From Sphingomonas_D zeicaulis (GTDB lineage: Bacteria > Pseudomonadota > Alphaproteobacteria > Sphingomonadales > Sphingomonadaceae), in contig NZ_JBNPXQ010000007.1 in assembly GCF_050433225.1 (NCBI RefSeq), positions 248,001 to 312,000 on the forward strand: 64,000 nt of DNA, in the 5' to 3' direction. Of the stretch, positions 50,254-60,060 are shown in pieces. The notes beneath the pieces are model-generated. The model was not told where the DNA came from and did not search any database. It saw only the letters and a list, made by a program, of their open reading frames with translations. Each line of letters begins with the position of its first letter. Within the stretch, counting starts at the first letter, position 1. Made by a program: the position numbers and the translations under genes.

Positions 50254-53175
50254 TCAGAACTTGACCTGGAAGCCCGCATAATAACGGCGACCGAACGGAT
50301 CATAAGTATCCGCGGCGGTTTCCGTGCCGGTGATGTCCGAAGCGAAACCGCTCGGCAGGAACGGCGCATTGACGTCGAACAGGTTGTCGACGCCGATGAA
50401 GAACTCGAACTTGCGATCTTCGCCGATGCCGGCGCGGAACTGCACGTCGTTGTAAAGCTTCGCCTTCACGCTGTTCAGTTCGTCGAGCGCCGCATCGCCA
50501 TAGCCGCCCAGCGTATCCTGGATCTTGCTGAGGTAGGTTGCGGTCCAGCTGACGGTGTACGGGCCGGCCGAATAGACCGTCCGCGCCGTCGCCTTGTGCT
50601 TGAAGCCCGCGCCCAGACGGCCGTCCCCGTCGAGCTGCCCCTTGTTCTCCTCGAGCGGCGAACCCGGGAAGGAACGCTTTTCGAGCTTGATCAGGTAGGT
50701 GTAGCCCAGGTTGAAGTCGATGCGGTCGTTCTCGACGAGGCCCAGCCCGCGCATGTAGCGCAGGTTGGCGTCGACGCCGCTGGTACGCAGATCAGCCACG
50801 TTGATCAGCTGCGAGTTGATCGTCAGCAGGCGGCCATTGCGCGCGTCGCGAATGACGTTGTTGCAGAACGCCGGATCGCCGGTTTCAAGGCAGCTGCCGA
50901 TCGAAACGGTGCGCGGCACGGTGTCGATCGCGTTCTCGACCTTGATGTCGAAATAGTCGAGCGTCAGGCTGAGACCCGGAATCGCGCGCGGCGCGATGAC
51001 AGCACCCAGAGTCAGCGTCTTGGCAGTCTCTTCCTTCAGGTTGAGGTTGCCGCCGTCGAAGCCGTTGATGCTCTGCAGATCGGCCTGGTTGTAGAAGAAG
51101 GTGCCATTGGCCGACTGTGCGAGGTTAGCCGAAAAGCCCGGGAGGGCACGGCAAGCCGCCGCCTGTGCGTCCGTCGTCCCGCCGGGGCGACCATTCGCCG
51201 ACACGCCGATGCAGGGATCGGAAATACCGGTCGGGAAGGTTTCCGAGGCCGCGGAGAACAGCTCGAAGATGTTCGGCGCACGGTTTGCTTCGGCATAGTT
51301 GCCACGGAAGCGCAGGCCTTCGACCGGTGACCATTCTGCACCGGCATTCCAGCTGAACACGCCGCCGACCGTCGAATAGTCGGAATAGCGCGCCGCGCCG
51401 GTCAGGCCGAGATAGTTGAAGAAGGGCCGATCCGCGAGCAACGGCACATTGACTTCGCCAAAGGCTTCCCAGACGTCGAACTTGCCGCGCGTGTCGGGAA
51501 TCATGTTGCCCGAATTGCCGCCGGTGTTCGTCAGGATGTCGAGATCGTCGACGCTCGACTCGCGGCGATATTCGCCACCGAGCGCGACCGCGAGGTCACC
51601 CGCGGGCAGCTTGGCGAGCGTGCCCGAGACGCTGGCGGTCACGACATGCTGGGTGTTCTTGATGTCTTCGGACTTCGGAACCACCGCTTGCACATAGGAG
51701 GAGGCGGCCGCCGACGCGGTGTTGTAGCCGAAGATGTTGATCGGCACGCAGCCCTCGGCACGCGCCGCTTCGCTGCGGCAGACGGCCTGACCGTTGACCA
51801 TGATCGAATCGAGCGCGTTGCGATAGCGCGCGCTGTCGATGTCCTGGCTGCGCGTCGAATCCTTGAGCTGGCCGAAGACATAGCCGACGTCGAACTTCCA
51901 GCTTTCGCTGATGTCGCCGGTCAAGCCGGTGGCGACGCGCCACGTGTCGCGATCGTTGGTGTTGCTGCGGTTGAACACCTCGTTCTGGCGACGACGGAAG
52001 CCCAGCGACGTCACGTCGTTGCTCGGATCCGCATCGCCGTTGCGGGCCGCGATCAGTGCCTGGATCTCGGTGGGAATGAAGGCATTGGTGATCGGAATGC
52101 CCTGACCATCCGAATAGAGATCGGTATAGTCGAGTGCGGTCGGCTCAAGCTGCGAGCTCGACTTCACCTTGGCGTAAGTGACTTCCGCATAGGCGCGGAT
52201 GTTGTCCGTCACGTCATAGTTCAGGATCGCGCTGGTCAGGTAACGCTCGACCGGGGTCGAAATGCGACGCACGCCATTGCGGTTGAAGCCGGCACCACCG
52301 CCCGCGACCACATTGTTCTGCGGGTCGAAGGAGAAGAGCGAGCCACCGTTGAGCAGCGAGACGGGATCACCCGCGCTGTCGAGGAACTCATAGCGCCCCT
52401 GGGCCGAGTAGCTGCTGTAGGCTGCTGGGCCGCAGAGGTCATACAGGCAATCCTGCGACGAGATACGGCGCTTGCGCGACAGCAGGCCCTCATCCTTGTC
52501 GTAGGAGAAGTTCACGATCACATGGCCGCGATCGTCGGCGCCGAAGCTGGTGCCGCCGGTCAGGCTCGCGAGGTAGCGCGCATTGTCGCCGCGGCTGGTG
52601 AGGCCATATTGCGCACGCGCCGAGAAGCCCTCGAACTCATCCTTGAGGACAAAGTTGACGACGCCCGCGATCGCGTCCGACCCATAAACGGCCGAGGCGC
52701 CGCCGGTGACGATCTCGACGCGATCGATGAAGTCGGTCGGGATGTTGTTGATGTCCACCGCGGAGGTGCCGGCGAGGCCCGCAACGAAGCGGCGGCCGTT
52801 GACCAGCACCAACGTGCGGCTTTCACCCAGGTTGCGCAGGTCGATCGTGGCGACGCCGTTGCCCGAGGTGAGGAAGTTGGAGTTGGTGCGGCTGTTGCCG
52901 ATGCCGACCTGCGGCTGCTGGTTCAGCAGATCCTGCACGTTGGTCGCGCCGGTTGAACGCAGCGCTTCCTGGCCGAGCACGGCAACCGGCGACGCCGATT
53001 CAAGATCCGTGCGGCGGATGCGCGATCCGGTGACGATGATTTCCTCACCGCCAGTGGCGGCGGGATCCGAAGCCGGGGCTTCCTGGGCGAAAACGGGAGA
53101 CGCAACCAACGCGAAACCGAGGACCAGCGGCGCAACACCCGCGCCCAGCCGGCCCTTCAAACTCATAGCATTCAT
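50254..53175 (-). CDS. TonB-dependent receptor
   Basis: The 973-residue receptor has a signal peptide (VAPLVLGFALVASPVFAQ), EEIIVTGSRIRRTDLESASPVAVLG, the plug NGVATIDLRNLGESRTLVLVNGRRFVAG, and a barrel ending RRYYAGFQVKF with a terminal Phe. It resembles the first receptor in architecture but not in barrel detail (SSYSAQGRYEF loop etc.). ATG 53175 or 53166 is the start. It has its own upstream AT-rich promoter region. Substrate unknown; presumably another large or oligomeric nutrient. Confidence 0.95.
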   Translation of the reverse strand: MNAMSLKGRLGAGVAPLVLGFALVASPVFAQEAPASDPAATGGEEIIVTGSRIRRTDLESASPVAVLGQEALRSTGATNVQDLLNQQPQVGIGNSRTNSNFLTSGNGVATIDLRNLGESRTLVLVNGRRFVAGLAGTSAVDINNIPTDFIDRVEIVTGGASAVYGSDAIAGVVNFVLKDEFEGFSARAQYGLTSRGDNARYLASLTGGTSFGADDRGHVIVNFSYDKDEGLLSRKRRISSQDCLYDLCGPAAYSSYSAQGRYEFLDSAGDPVSLLNGGSLFSFDPQNNVVAGGGAGFNRNGVRRISTPVERYLTSAILNYDVTDNIRAYAEVTYAKVKSSSQLEPTALDYTDLYSDGQGIPITNAFIPTEIQALIAARNGDADPSNDVTSLGFRRRQNEVFNRSNTNDRDTWRVATGLTGDISESWKFDVGYVFGQLKDSTRSQDIDSARYRNALDSIMVNGQAVCRSEAARAEGCVPINIFGYNTASAAASSYVQAVVPKSEDIKNTQHVVTASVSGTLAKLPAGDLAVALGGEYRRESSVDDLDILTNTGGNSGNMIPDTRGKFDVWEAFGEVNVPLLADRPFFNYLGLTGAARYSDYSTVGGVFSWNAGAEWSPVEGLRFRGNYAEANRAPNIFELFSAASETFPTGISDPCIGVSANGRPGGTTDAQAAACRALPGFSANLAQSANGTFFYNQADLQSINGFDGGNLNLKEETAKTLTLGAVIAPRAIPGLSLTLDYFDIKVENAIDTVPRTVSIGSCLETGDPAFCNNVIRDARNGRLLTINSQLINVADLRTSGVDANLRYMRGLGLVENDRIDFNLGYTYLIKLEKRSFPGSPLEENKGQLDGDGRLGAGFKHKATARTVYSAGPYTVSWTATYLSKIQDTLGGYGDAALDELNSVKAKLYNDVQFRAGIGEDRKFEFFIGVDNLFDVNAPFLPSGFASDITGTETAADTYDPFGRRYYAGFQVKF

Positions 53176-53538
53176 TCTACGCTAAACCCTCAAAACATAG
53201 TTCCGAGGCGCGGCTTACCTGCCGCCCCCTTTCGGACCGCGGCCGCTGCGACATTTTTGTGTTGGAGACCACGGATGCGGGGTGTGTGCGCGGAATGGTT
53301 CCATGCTGTAAACGGTTTCGAACAAAAACCGTGACATTGGTTACGACCTGTGACGAATGTGCAACAGGACCGGCGCATCTTTGTAATTATATTACGTGCA
53401 CATTGAACACTTGGCGACCGGCGCTTTAAGTATAACAAATTAGAACCAGCAAATAAACGCAATCCTGGATTAATAATAACTTCCTATCCAAAGTGGATAA
53501 AAATCGATCAAATTCTGCTTCAAATTCCGCGCCAGATC
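53176..53538. other. 363-base AT-rich intergenic region
   Basis: This strip is much richer in A+T than its surroundings, particularly 53380-53530, and holds no gene. It is the upstream region of the TonB receptor. It contains a small dyad TATCCA-aag-TGGATA (53485-53499), near the 3' end of the M23 gene, that could be a weak terminator or operator. Little else is evident. Confidence 0.5.
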
Positions 53539-54459
53539 TCAGCGCGCCATCGGTCCCGCCAGCAGCAGTGGATCGATACGCGCGTCGCGCCACTTCATGC
53601 TCCAATGCAAATGCGGACCGGTAGCGCGGCCGGTGCTGCCGATCTCACCGATCTTCTGACCACGCCGCACCACATCGCCCTCTTTCACGTCGATCTTGGA
53701 GAGGTGGAGGAAGGCGCTGTTGAGGCCCATGCCATGATCCAGCATCAGCAGCCGGCCCTCAAGCGTAAAATCGCTCTCTGCCGCCAGCGTGACGACGCCA
53801 TCCGCGGGCGCCACCACCGGCGCGCCGGCGCCGCCCGCCACATCGACGCCGCTGTGGAAGGATCCGGGCTCGCCGCGATAGATGCGCTGCGCCCCGAACA
53901 GGCCGGAGATGCGCCCGCGCGCCGGCCACAGGAAGCGTTGGCGCCAGCCATCGACATCATGATCGACCGAACGCGCGGCGTTGATCCGCGCCAGTTCCGG
54001 TGGGCGGCGGCGCTGGAATTCTGCGCTGGGCTGCGAAACCTTGGGCAGTGTCGAGAGGTTCTCGATCCGCCATGCGCGCGGCGCGACGGAAAGCGTCTGC
54101 CGCAGGGTGCGGCCGGCGACGGTGGTTGCGACCAGTTCGGCGCTGGTGCCGAAATCCCTGCCGAACGCGATCAGGAAGCGGCCGTCCTTCGCCAGCGGGA
54201 TCGGTTTGCCGTCCAATGTCAGCGCGGTGGTGCCGGCGGGCGCGGTGCCGAGTACGACGCCGCCTTGGCTAACCGCGCCCTCAAGCGCAAAGTCGGCCGT
54301 CTCCGGCCCCTCGGTGGCCCGCTGCGACAGAGTCGGCGGCGTCGGCGGCAGAACCCCCGCCTCGATGCGCGGCGAATTTTGTGCGGCTGCGGGGATCGCA
54401 GGCCAAAGTGTCAACAGGATCAGCGGCCAGTGGGCAAGCAACCAGCCGCCATGCCTCAC
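53539..54459 (-). CDS. M23 family metallopeptidase (LytM-like)
   Basis: The 306-residue exported protein has a hydrophobic N-terminal signal (LLAHWPLILLTLWPAIPAAAQ) and a C-terminal LytM domain with zinc motifs FHSGVDVA and TGPHLHWS, plus YRGEPGSFHSG. It probably trims peptidoglycan. It starts at GTG 54459, overlapping the DUF2093 stop (GTGA). It forms an xseA-DUF2093-M23 transcript with no clear functional link to xseA. Confidence 0.92.
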   Translation of the reverse strand: MRHGGWLLAHWPLILLTLWPAIPAAAQNSPRIEAGVLPPTPPTLSQRATEGPETADFALEGAVSQGGVVLGTAPAGTTALTLDGKPIPLAKDGRFLIAFGRDFGTSAELVATTVAGRTLRQTLSVAPRAWRIENLSTLPKVSQPSAEFQRRRPPELARINAARSVDHDVDGWRQRFLWPARGRISGLFGAQRIYRGEPGSFHSGVDVAGGAGAPVVAPADGVVTLAAESDFTLEGRLLMLDHGMGLNSAFLHLSKIDVKEGDVVRRGQKIGEIGSTGRATGPHLHWSMKWRDARIDPLLLAGPMAR

Positions 54460-54671
54460 TGCGCAAGCTCGCGCTGAACCGAGATCTCTGCGGACGCATA
54501 GGGCTCCTGGCGCGTGACGCTCCAGTAGCGGAGCGCTTCCAGCGGGATCTTATCACCGCTCACTGCGCAGACGACATGGTCGCCCGCTGCCAGCACGCGA
54601 AACCCGTTGGCCATATAGTGGAGCCGCGCCGGGCGGCTGGCCTGTGACATCAGCATATCGAACAATCCCAT
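54456..54671 (-). CDS. DUF2093 domain protein
   Basis: This 71-residue protein matches the DUF2093 pattern: ARLHYMANGFRVLAAGDHVVCAVSGDKIPLEALRYWSVTRQEPYASAE. It is conserved in alphaproteobacteria and of unknown function. It lies 15 bases after xseA and its stop overlaps the M23 start. Confidence 0.9.
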   Translation of the reverse strand: MGLFDMLMSQASRPARLHYMANGFRVLAAGDHVVCAVSGDKIPLEALRYWSVTRQEPYASAEISVQRELAQ

Positions 54672-54686
54672 TGAACCGGTGTCGCG

Positions 54687-56066
54687 CTAGAGCAGCTTGG
54701 GCTGCCGGTCTCCCTGCGGAACATAGGCGCCCCCCCCCGGCCGCTCAACCTTCGCGTCGACGGGGCCGTCAGCGAAGTGCAGCACGAGCGCGCCCGCGGC
54801 GCGCGCGTCGGTGGAATCCTTGACCACCGCACCGCCCACCCGGCGAGTGACGAACACATAGCCGCGCTCCAGCGGCTTTTCCGGGTTGAGCGACTGGACG
54901 AGCCGCCAAGTCGCGTTCAGCCGCTCCCGCGCGCGATCGAGCCGCTGGTCGAGCATCGCCGGCCGCAGCGCGCCCGATGCGCGTGCCAGCTCGCCGCGCG
55001 CATCCGCCAATCGCCGGCCGAGCCCGCGCCGCAGCCGGTCCCCCAGATCGTCGACGCGCTGGCGTTGCGGTTGGAGCAGCCGGTCGGGCGTCGGCAACAA
55101 CCGGGCGAGCGCGGTCAGCCGTTCCTGCCCGCGCTGGTGATAGCGGCGCGCGCATCGTTCGGAGCGAAGCCCCATCTCGCGCAACTGCTGGCGCAGGTCG
55201 GCGCGCACCGGCACCGCGATCTCGGCGGCGGCGGTCGGCGTCGGCGCACGGACGTCGGCGGCATGATCGCACAAGGTGGTGTCGGTCTCATGGCCGACCG
55301 CCGAGATCGTCGGGATCGAACAGGCGGCCACCGCACGGACGACGACCTCCTCGTTGAACGCCCAGAGATCCTCGATCGAGCCGCCGCCGCGCGCGACGAT
55401 GACGAGGTCGGGACGCGGCACCGGCCCGCCCGGTTGGATCGCATCGAAGCCACGCACGGCCGCCGCCACCTGCGCTGCGGCGCCCTCGCCCTGCACCTGC
55501 ACCGGCCACACCAGCACGCGCGTCGGGCAGCGATCCTCCAGCCGGTGAAGGATGTCGCGGATCACGGCGCCGGTCGGCGAGGTGACGACGCCGATCACCT
55601 TTGGCAGGAAAGGCAAGGGGCGCTTGCGCTCGCGGTCGAACAGTCCCTCGGCCGCCAGCTTCGCCTTCAGCTTTTCCAGAAGCGCCATCAGCGCGCCTTC
55701 GCCGGCCAATTCCATGCGATCGATGATGATCTGATATTTGGAGCGACCCGGATAGGTGGTCAGCCGCCCGCTGGCGATCACCTCCACGCCGTCCTGCGGC
55801 GAGAAAGCAAGCCCGCTGGCGCTGCCCTTCCAGATCACCGCGTCGATTACCGCACGGTCATCCTTCAGCGCCAGATAGGCATGGCCGGAGGCCGCGCGCT
55901 TCCACCCCGAAATCTCGCCGCGCAGACGAACATGGCCGAACCGATCCTCGACGACGCGCTTCAGACTTTGCGAGAGTTCACTGACGCTGAGCGGCGCTGC
56001 GTTGTCGCCCGGCGGTACGTCGGCTAACAGCCGCCCGGTTTCGTCGGGAAAAAAGGGGTCGACCAT
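54687..56066 (-). CDS. xseA: Exodeoxyribonuclease VII large subunit
   Basis: The 459-residue protein has the N-terminal OB-fold (HVRLRGEISGWKRAASGHAYLALKD) and the nuclease core (VIGVVTSPTGAVIRDILHRL; VIVARGGGSIEDLWAFNEE; SAVGHETDTTLCDHAADVRAPTPTAAAE), then a coiled-coil region. It degrades single-stranded DNA with the XseB subunit, which is not in the window. ATG 56066 has AGGA five bases upstream. Its start codon overlaps the divergent purD start, sharing CATG at 56064-56067. Confidence 0.95.
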   Translation of the reverse strand: MVDPFFPDETGRLLADVPPGDNAAPLSVSELSQSLKRVVEDRFGHVRLRGEISGWKRAASGHAYLALKDDRAVIDAVIWKGSASGLAFSPQDGVEVIASGRLTTYPGRSKYQIIIDRMELAGEGALMALLEKLKAKLAAEGLFDRERKRPLPFLPKVIGVVTSPTGAVIRDILHRLEDRCPTRVLVWPVQVQGEGAAAQVAAAVRGFDAIQPGGPVPRPDLVIVARGGGSIEDLWAFNEEVVVRAVAACSIPTISAVGHETDTTLCDHAADVRAPTPTAAAEIAVPVRADLRQQLREMGLRSERCARRYHQRGQERLTALARLLPTPDRLLQPQRQRVDDLGDRLRRGLGRRLADARGELARASGALRPAMLDQRLDRARERLNATWRLVQSLNPEKPLERGYVFVTRRVGGAVVKDSTDARAAGALVLHFADGPVDAKVERPGGGAYVPQGDRQPKLL

Positions 56067-57348
56067 GAATGTCCTGCTGCTTGGGTCGGGCGGGCGCGAA
56101 CATGCGCTGGCCTGGCGGCTCACGCAATCGCCGCTGCTCGATACGCTGTTCGCCGCGCCGGGCAACCCCGGCCTCGCCGACCATGCGACGATCGTCTCCC
56201 TCGAGCCGACCGATGGGGCGGCGGTGACCGCCTTCTGCGCCGAGCATGACATCGGCCTCGTCATCGTCGGGCCGGAAGCGCCGCTGGTCGCGGGCGTGGC
56301 GGACGATCTGCGCGCCGCCGGCGTCGCGGTGTTCGGCCCCGGCAAGGCGGCAGCACAGCTTGAAGGGTCGAAGGGTTTCACAAAGGGTTTGTGCGACCGT
56401 GCCAACATCCCGACCGCCGGCTATGCGCGCGCCGCCACGCTGGACGAGGCACTGGCAGCGCTGCCGCAGTTCGGGCTGCCAGTGGTGGTGAAGGCCGATG
56501 GCCTCGCGGCCGGCAAGGGCGTGATCATCGCCACCACCGCCGAGGAGGCGGAGGAGGCATGCCACACCATCTTCGGCGGCGCCTTCGGCGAGGCCGGCGC
56601 CGAGGTGGTCATCGAGGAATTCCTCGAAGGCGAGGAGATCAGCTTCTTCGCGCTGACCGACGGCATTTCCGCGCTGCGCTTCGGTTCGGCGCAGGATCAC
56701 AAGCGGGTGGGTGACGGCGATGTCGGTCCCAACACCGGCGGCATGGGCGCCTATAGCCCGGCGCGGGTGCTGACGCCCGAGATCGAGGCGCAGGTGATGG
56801 CCGAGATCATCGAGCCGACCGTGCGGACGATGGCGGCGGAAGGCACGCCCTGCGGCGGCGTGCTGTTCGCCGGGCTGATGCTGACCGCGAGCGGCCCCAA
56901 GCTGATCGAATATAATGTCCGCTTCGGCGATCCCGAATGCCAGGTACTGATGATGCGCTTCGATGGCGATCTGCTGGTGCTGCTGCGCGCTGTCGCCGAG
57001 GGTCGCCTGGCGGGTGCCGAGGCGCCGCGGATGATCGCCGATGCGGCACTGACCGTGGTGATGGCCGCCAATGGCTATCCCGGCACGCCTGCGAAGGGCG
57101 GCACGATCGAGGGCATCGCCGCCGCCGAGGCGGATGGCGCCAAGGTGTTCCATGCCGGCACTGCGCTCTACGGCGGCGCGCTGACCGCGAGCGGCGGTCG
57201 CGTGCTCGCGGTGACCGCGACCGGCGGCACCGTGGCCGAGGCGCAGGCGGCCGCCTATCGCGCTGTCGATGCGATCGATTTCCCGACCGGTTTCTGCCGC
57301 CGCGACATCGGCTGGCGTGAGGTCGCGCGCGAGCGCGAGGACGGCTGA
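56065..57348 (+). CDS. purD: Phosphoribosylamine-glycine ligase
   Basis: The 427-residue enzyme makes GAR from phosphoribosylamine and glycine in purine synthesis. It begins MNVLLLGSGGREHALAWRL and has the ATP-grasp elements KADGLAAGKGVI, VIEEFLEGEEISFFAL, NTGGMGAYSPA, and NVRFGDPE(C/Q). A GGGG site seven bases before ATG 56065 supports the start. It is head-to-head with xseA, with overlapping start codons. Confidence 0.97.
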   Translation: MNVLLLGSGGREHALAWRLTQSPLLDTLFAAPGNPGLADHATIVSLEPTDGAAVTAFCAEHDIGLVIVGPEAPLVAGVADDLRAAGVAVFGPGKAAAQLEGSKGFTKGLCDRANIPTAGYARAATLDEALAALPQFGLPVVVKADGLAAGKGVIIATTAEEAEEACHTIFGGAFGEAGAEVVIEEFLEGEEISFFALTDGISALRFGSAQDHKRVGDGDVGPNTGGMGAYSPARVLTPEIEAQVMAEIIEPTVRTMAAEGTPCGGVLFAGLMLTASGPKLIEYNVRFGDPECQVLMMRFDGDLLVLLRAVAEGRLAGAEAPRMIADAALTVVMAANGYPGTPAKGGTIEGIAAAEADGAKVFHAGTALYGGALTASGGRVLAVTATGGTVAEAQAAAYRAVDAIDFPTGFCRRDIGWREVAREREDG

Positions 57349-57395
57349 TCGCGTCTTCCCCGGCCAGTTCATCCATAATTCAGTGCGCTTCGTAC

Positions 57396-57418
57396 CTCAT
57401 GTGACATCGTCACATGAG
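57396..57418. promoter_or_regulatory. Perfect dyad CTCATGTGAC-atc-GTCACATGAG before the VWA gene
   Basis: A 10-bp perfect inverted repeat lies 12 bases upstream of the VWA lipoprotein ATG (57430); its 3' arm merges with the GAGGGAG ribosome site. It contains TGTGA/TCACA half-sites like a CRP-family site but with five-base spacing. It may be an operator or, as RNA, a hairpin that hides the ribosome site. Confidence 0.6.
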
Positions 57419-57429
57419 GGAGTGCCGGG

Positions 57430-59097
57430 ATGATTGGGGATACGAAGCACAGCCTTTCCCTTGCTGCCGCCTGGGCGCTGCTGCTGGCCGGCTGCGCGGC
57501 CACGCCGAGCGATCCCGCGGCGGAAGCTCCACCACCACCTCCGCCGGCTGAACCCTTAGCGATGCCGCCCACGCCCGCTCCTCCGCCGCCCTCCGGCCGG
57601 ACCCGCGAGAGCGACAGTTTCGCGGCGCACGGAACGCGACTGCTGGTGCGGCGGCCAATCCCGATGCCTCGCCCACAGCCGCGCGAACGCTATGACGGCA
57701 AGGCGGTCGCCGCGATCGCCAGCGTCGCCGACGCACCGGTTTCGACCTTCTCGGTGGATGTCGACACCGGCGCCTATTCGAACGCGCGTCGCTTCCTCAA
57801 CGCCGGCCGGCTGCCGCCCGTGGACGCGGTGCGCACCGAGGAGATGATCAACTATTTCCGCTATGATTATGCCCGGCCGGCGGACCGCAACACGCCCTTT
57901 TCCGTCACCACCGACCTTTCGACGACGCCGTGGAACCCGAACACCCGGCTGCTGCGGATCGGCATTCGCGGCTATGATATCGCGCGCGATCAGCGGCCGG
58001 CGGCCAACCTTGTCTTCCTCGTCGATGTCTCGGGATCGATGAACAGCCCGGACAAGCTGCCGCTGGTACAGGCGGCGCTCGGCATGGTTGCCGACAAGGT
58101 GACGGCACGCGACCGCGTGTCGATCGTCGTTTATGCGGGCGCGGCGGGCGTCGTGCTGGAGCCGACCAGTGATCCAGCGAAGATCCGCGGGGCGCTCGCC
58201 CGGCTGCAGGCCGGCGGATCGACCGCGGGCGGTGCCGGCATCCAACTTGCTTATGCCACCGCGCGGGCCAATCGCATCGAAGGCGGCATCAACCGCGTGA
58301 TCCTGGCGACCGATGGCGACTTCAACGTCGGCGTTTCGAGCACGAAGGAGCTTGAGGATCTCGTCAAACGCAACCGCGACGACGGCATCACGTTGACCGC
58401 GCTCGGCTTCGGCCAAGGCAATTACAACGAGGCCGGCATGGAGCGCATGGCCGATGTCGGCAACGGCAATTATGCCTATATCGACAGCGCCAGCGAGGCA
58501 CAGAAGGTGCTCGACGACGAACTGGCCTCCACGCTCTTCACCATCGCCAAGGATGTGAAGGTGCAGGTGGAGTTCAATCCCGCGCAGGTCAGCGAATATC
58601 GTCTGATCGGCTATGAAAATCGCGCGCTGGCGGAAGAGGATTTCGCCAATGACGCGGTCGATGCGGGAGATATCGGCGCGGGCCATCAGGTCACGGCGCT
58701 TTACGAGATCGTCCCCGCTGGTGCCCCCGGCTGGTTGCCCGAGCGCCGCTATGGAGGCAATCGCCCCGCTGCTGCGGCAGGCACGGGCAGCGAACTGGCC
58801 TTCGTCAAGCTGCGCTACAAACGGCCGGCTGCCAGCGACTCGACATTGATCGAGCGCGCGGTGCCTGCCAGACTCGTCGCTGGTGCGCGCGCGCCGCGTG
58901 GCGACATGGCGTTCGCGGTGGCGGTGGCTGCGTTCGGCCAGCGGCTGCGCGACGACAAATATCTCGGCAGCTTCAGCTTCGCAGACATTCGCGCGCTCGC
59001 CGGGCCGCAGAGCAATTATTGGCGGCAGGAATTCCTGCGGCTCACCAGCCTCGCTGAAACGCAGGCGCAACCTGGCGCTGGCGCCGGCGCGCGGTGA
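57430..59097 (+). CDS. VWA-domain lipoprotein, YfbK-like
   Basis: The 555-residue lipoprotein has a signal peptide with lipobox LLAGC, a Pro-rich linker, an N-terminal domain (STFSVDVDTGAYSNARRFLNAGRLPP), a von Willebrand A domain with the MIDAS motif DVSGSMNS at about residue 198, and a C-terminal DUF3520-like part. Related YfbK proteins are outer-envelope factors of unknown role that bind metal through the MIDAS. It ends at a strong hairpin shared with the converging lipoprotein gene. Confidence 0.9.
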   Translation: MIGDTKHSLSLAAAWALLLAGCAATPSDPAAEAPPPPPPAEPLAMPPTPAPPPPSGRTRESDSFAAHGTRLLVRRPIPMPRPQPRERYDGKAVAAIASVADAPVSTFSVDVDTGAYSNARRFLNAGRLPPVDAVRTEEMINYFRYDYARPADRNTPFSVTTDLSTTPWNPNTRLLRIGIRGYDIARDQRPAANLVFLVDVSGSMNSPDKLPLVQAALGMVADKVTARDRVSIVVYAGAAGVVLEPTSDPAKIRGALARLQAGGSTAGGAGIQLAYATARANRIEGGINRVILATDGDFNVGVSSTKELEDLVKRNRDDGITLTALGFGQGNYNEAGMERMADVGNGNYAYIDSASEAQKVLDDELASTLFTIAKDVKVQVEFNPAQVSEYRLIGYENRALAEEDFANDAVDAGDIGAGHQVTALYEIVPAGAPGWLPERRYGGNRPAAAAGTGSELAFVKLRYKRPAASDSTLIERAVPARLVAGARAPRGDMAFAVAVAAFGQRLRDDKYLGSFSFADIRALAGPQSNYWRQEFLRLTSLAETQAQPGAGAGAR

Positions 59098-59104
59098 TGC
59101 AAGA

Positions 59105-59132
59105 GGGCGCCCGCACCGTGGTGCGGGCGCCC
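59105..59132. terminator. 13-bp convergent hairpin
   Basis: GGGCGCCCGCACC (59105-59117), a GT loop, GGTGCGGGCGCCC (59120-59132) is a perfect stem eight bases after the VWA stop and 32 bases before the end of the converging lipoprotein. It lacks a T-run but probably ends both transcripts. Confidence 0.7.
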
Positions 59133-59164
59133 CTCTCGCGACGATCGACCAAGGTCGACAGCGC

Positions 59165-60060
59165 TTAGTTCGGCGCCTGACGCGCCTGGCGCGCACGGGC
59201 TTGTGCTTCGGCACGGGCCTGCTGCGCCTGTGCCCGTGCCTGCTGAGCCTGTTCCGCCCGGGCCTGTTGCTGGGCGCGCTGCTGCTCGGCGCGCGCCTGC
59301 TGCGCCTGTTCGGCACGCGCTTGCTGCTGCGCACGCTGTTGTTCTGCGCGAGCCTGCTGTTGGGCGCGCTGCTGCTCGGCACGCGCCTGCTGTGCCTGTT
59401 CAGAACGTGCCTGCTGTTGCGCGCGTTGCTGTTCGGCACGCGCCTGTTGCTGCGCCCGGGCGCGTTCCTGCGCCTGCTCGCGCGCGGCTGAGGCGCGTTG
59501 CTCCGCCTGGGCGCGAGCCGCCTGCTGGCGCTGCTCGGTCGCCTGGCGTCGCGCAGCGGCTTGCGACTCCGCCTGCTGACGCTGGCGCTGTTCCGTCGCG
59601 GCAGCGCGCTGCTGCTGTTGTTGCTGCTGACGCTGCTGGGCCGCGTCGCGACGCTGTGCCGCTGCGCGTTCGCGCTGCTGCTGCTGAGCCTGACGGCTGG
59701 CCTCGGCGCGTTGCGCCTGCTGCTGACGCTGCGCTTCGGCACGCTGGCGGACCTGCGCCTCGCGCTGGGCCTGCTGACGTTCGACCTGTGTCTGGCGTTG
59801 CGCCTGCTGTCGTTGGCGGAGTTGCTCCTGCCGTTGCGCCTGCTGGCGTTCGACCTGCGCCTGCCGCTGCGCTTGCTGGCGATCCTGCTGCGTATCCCGA
59901 CGTTGCTGTTGCTGCGCCTGACGCGCTTCGGCCTGCCGCTGGCGCTGCTCGGCAGCACGCTGCGCCTGCACCGCCTGGGTACGATCACGCTGCTGCTCGC
60001 GAATGGCGTCGCGCCGGCCGGCCAGCGCCTCGCGCTGTTGCCGCTCTGCATTCCGCCGCT
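59165..60060 (-). repeat. Tandem Q/R/A-coding repeat region
   Basis: This part of the lipoprotein gene encodes imperfect tandem units of 7-11 residues built from QQARAEQQRA-like blocks. The nucleotide sequence is correspondingly repetitive (CTGCTGCGC and GCGCGCCTG runs), so length variation between strains is likely. Confidence 0.8.

Noticed and set aside
53376..53538. AT-rich strip considered as a tRNA or integration site
   Set aside because: No cloverleaf-capable sequence or CCA-end pattern and no integrase or repeat pair was found nearby.
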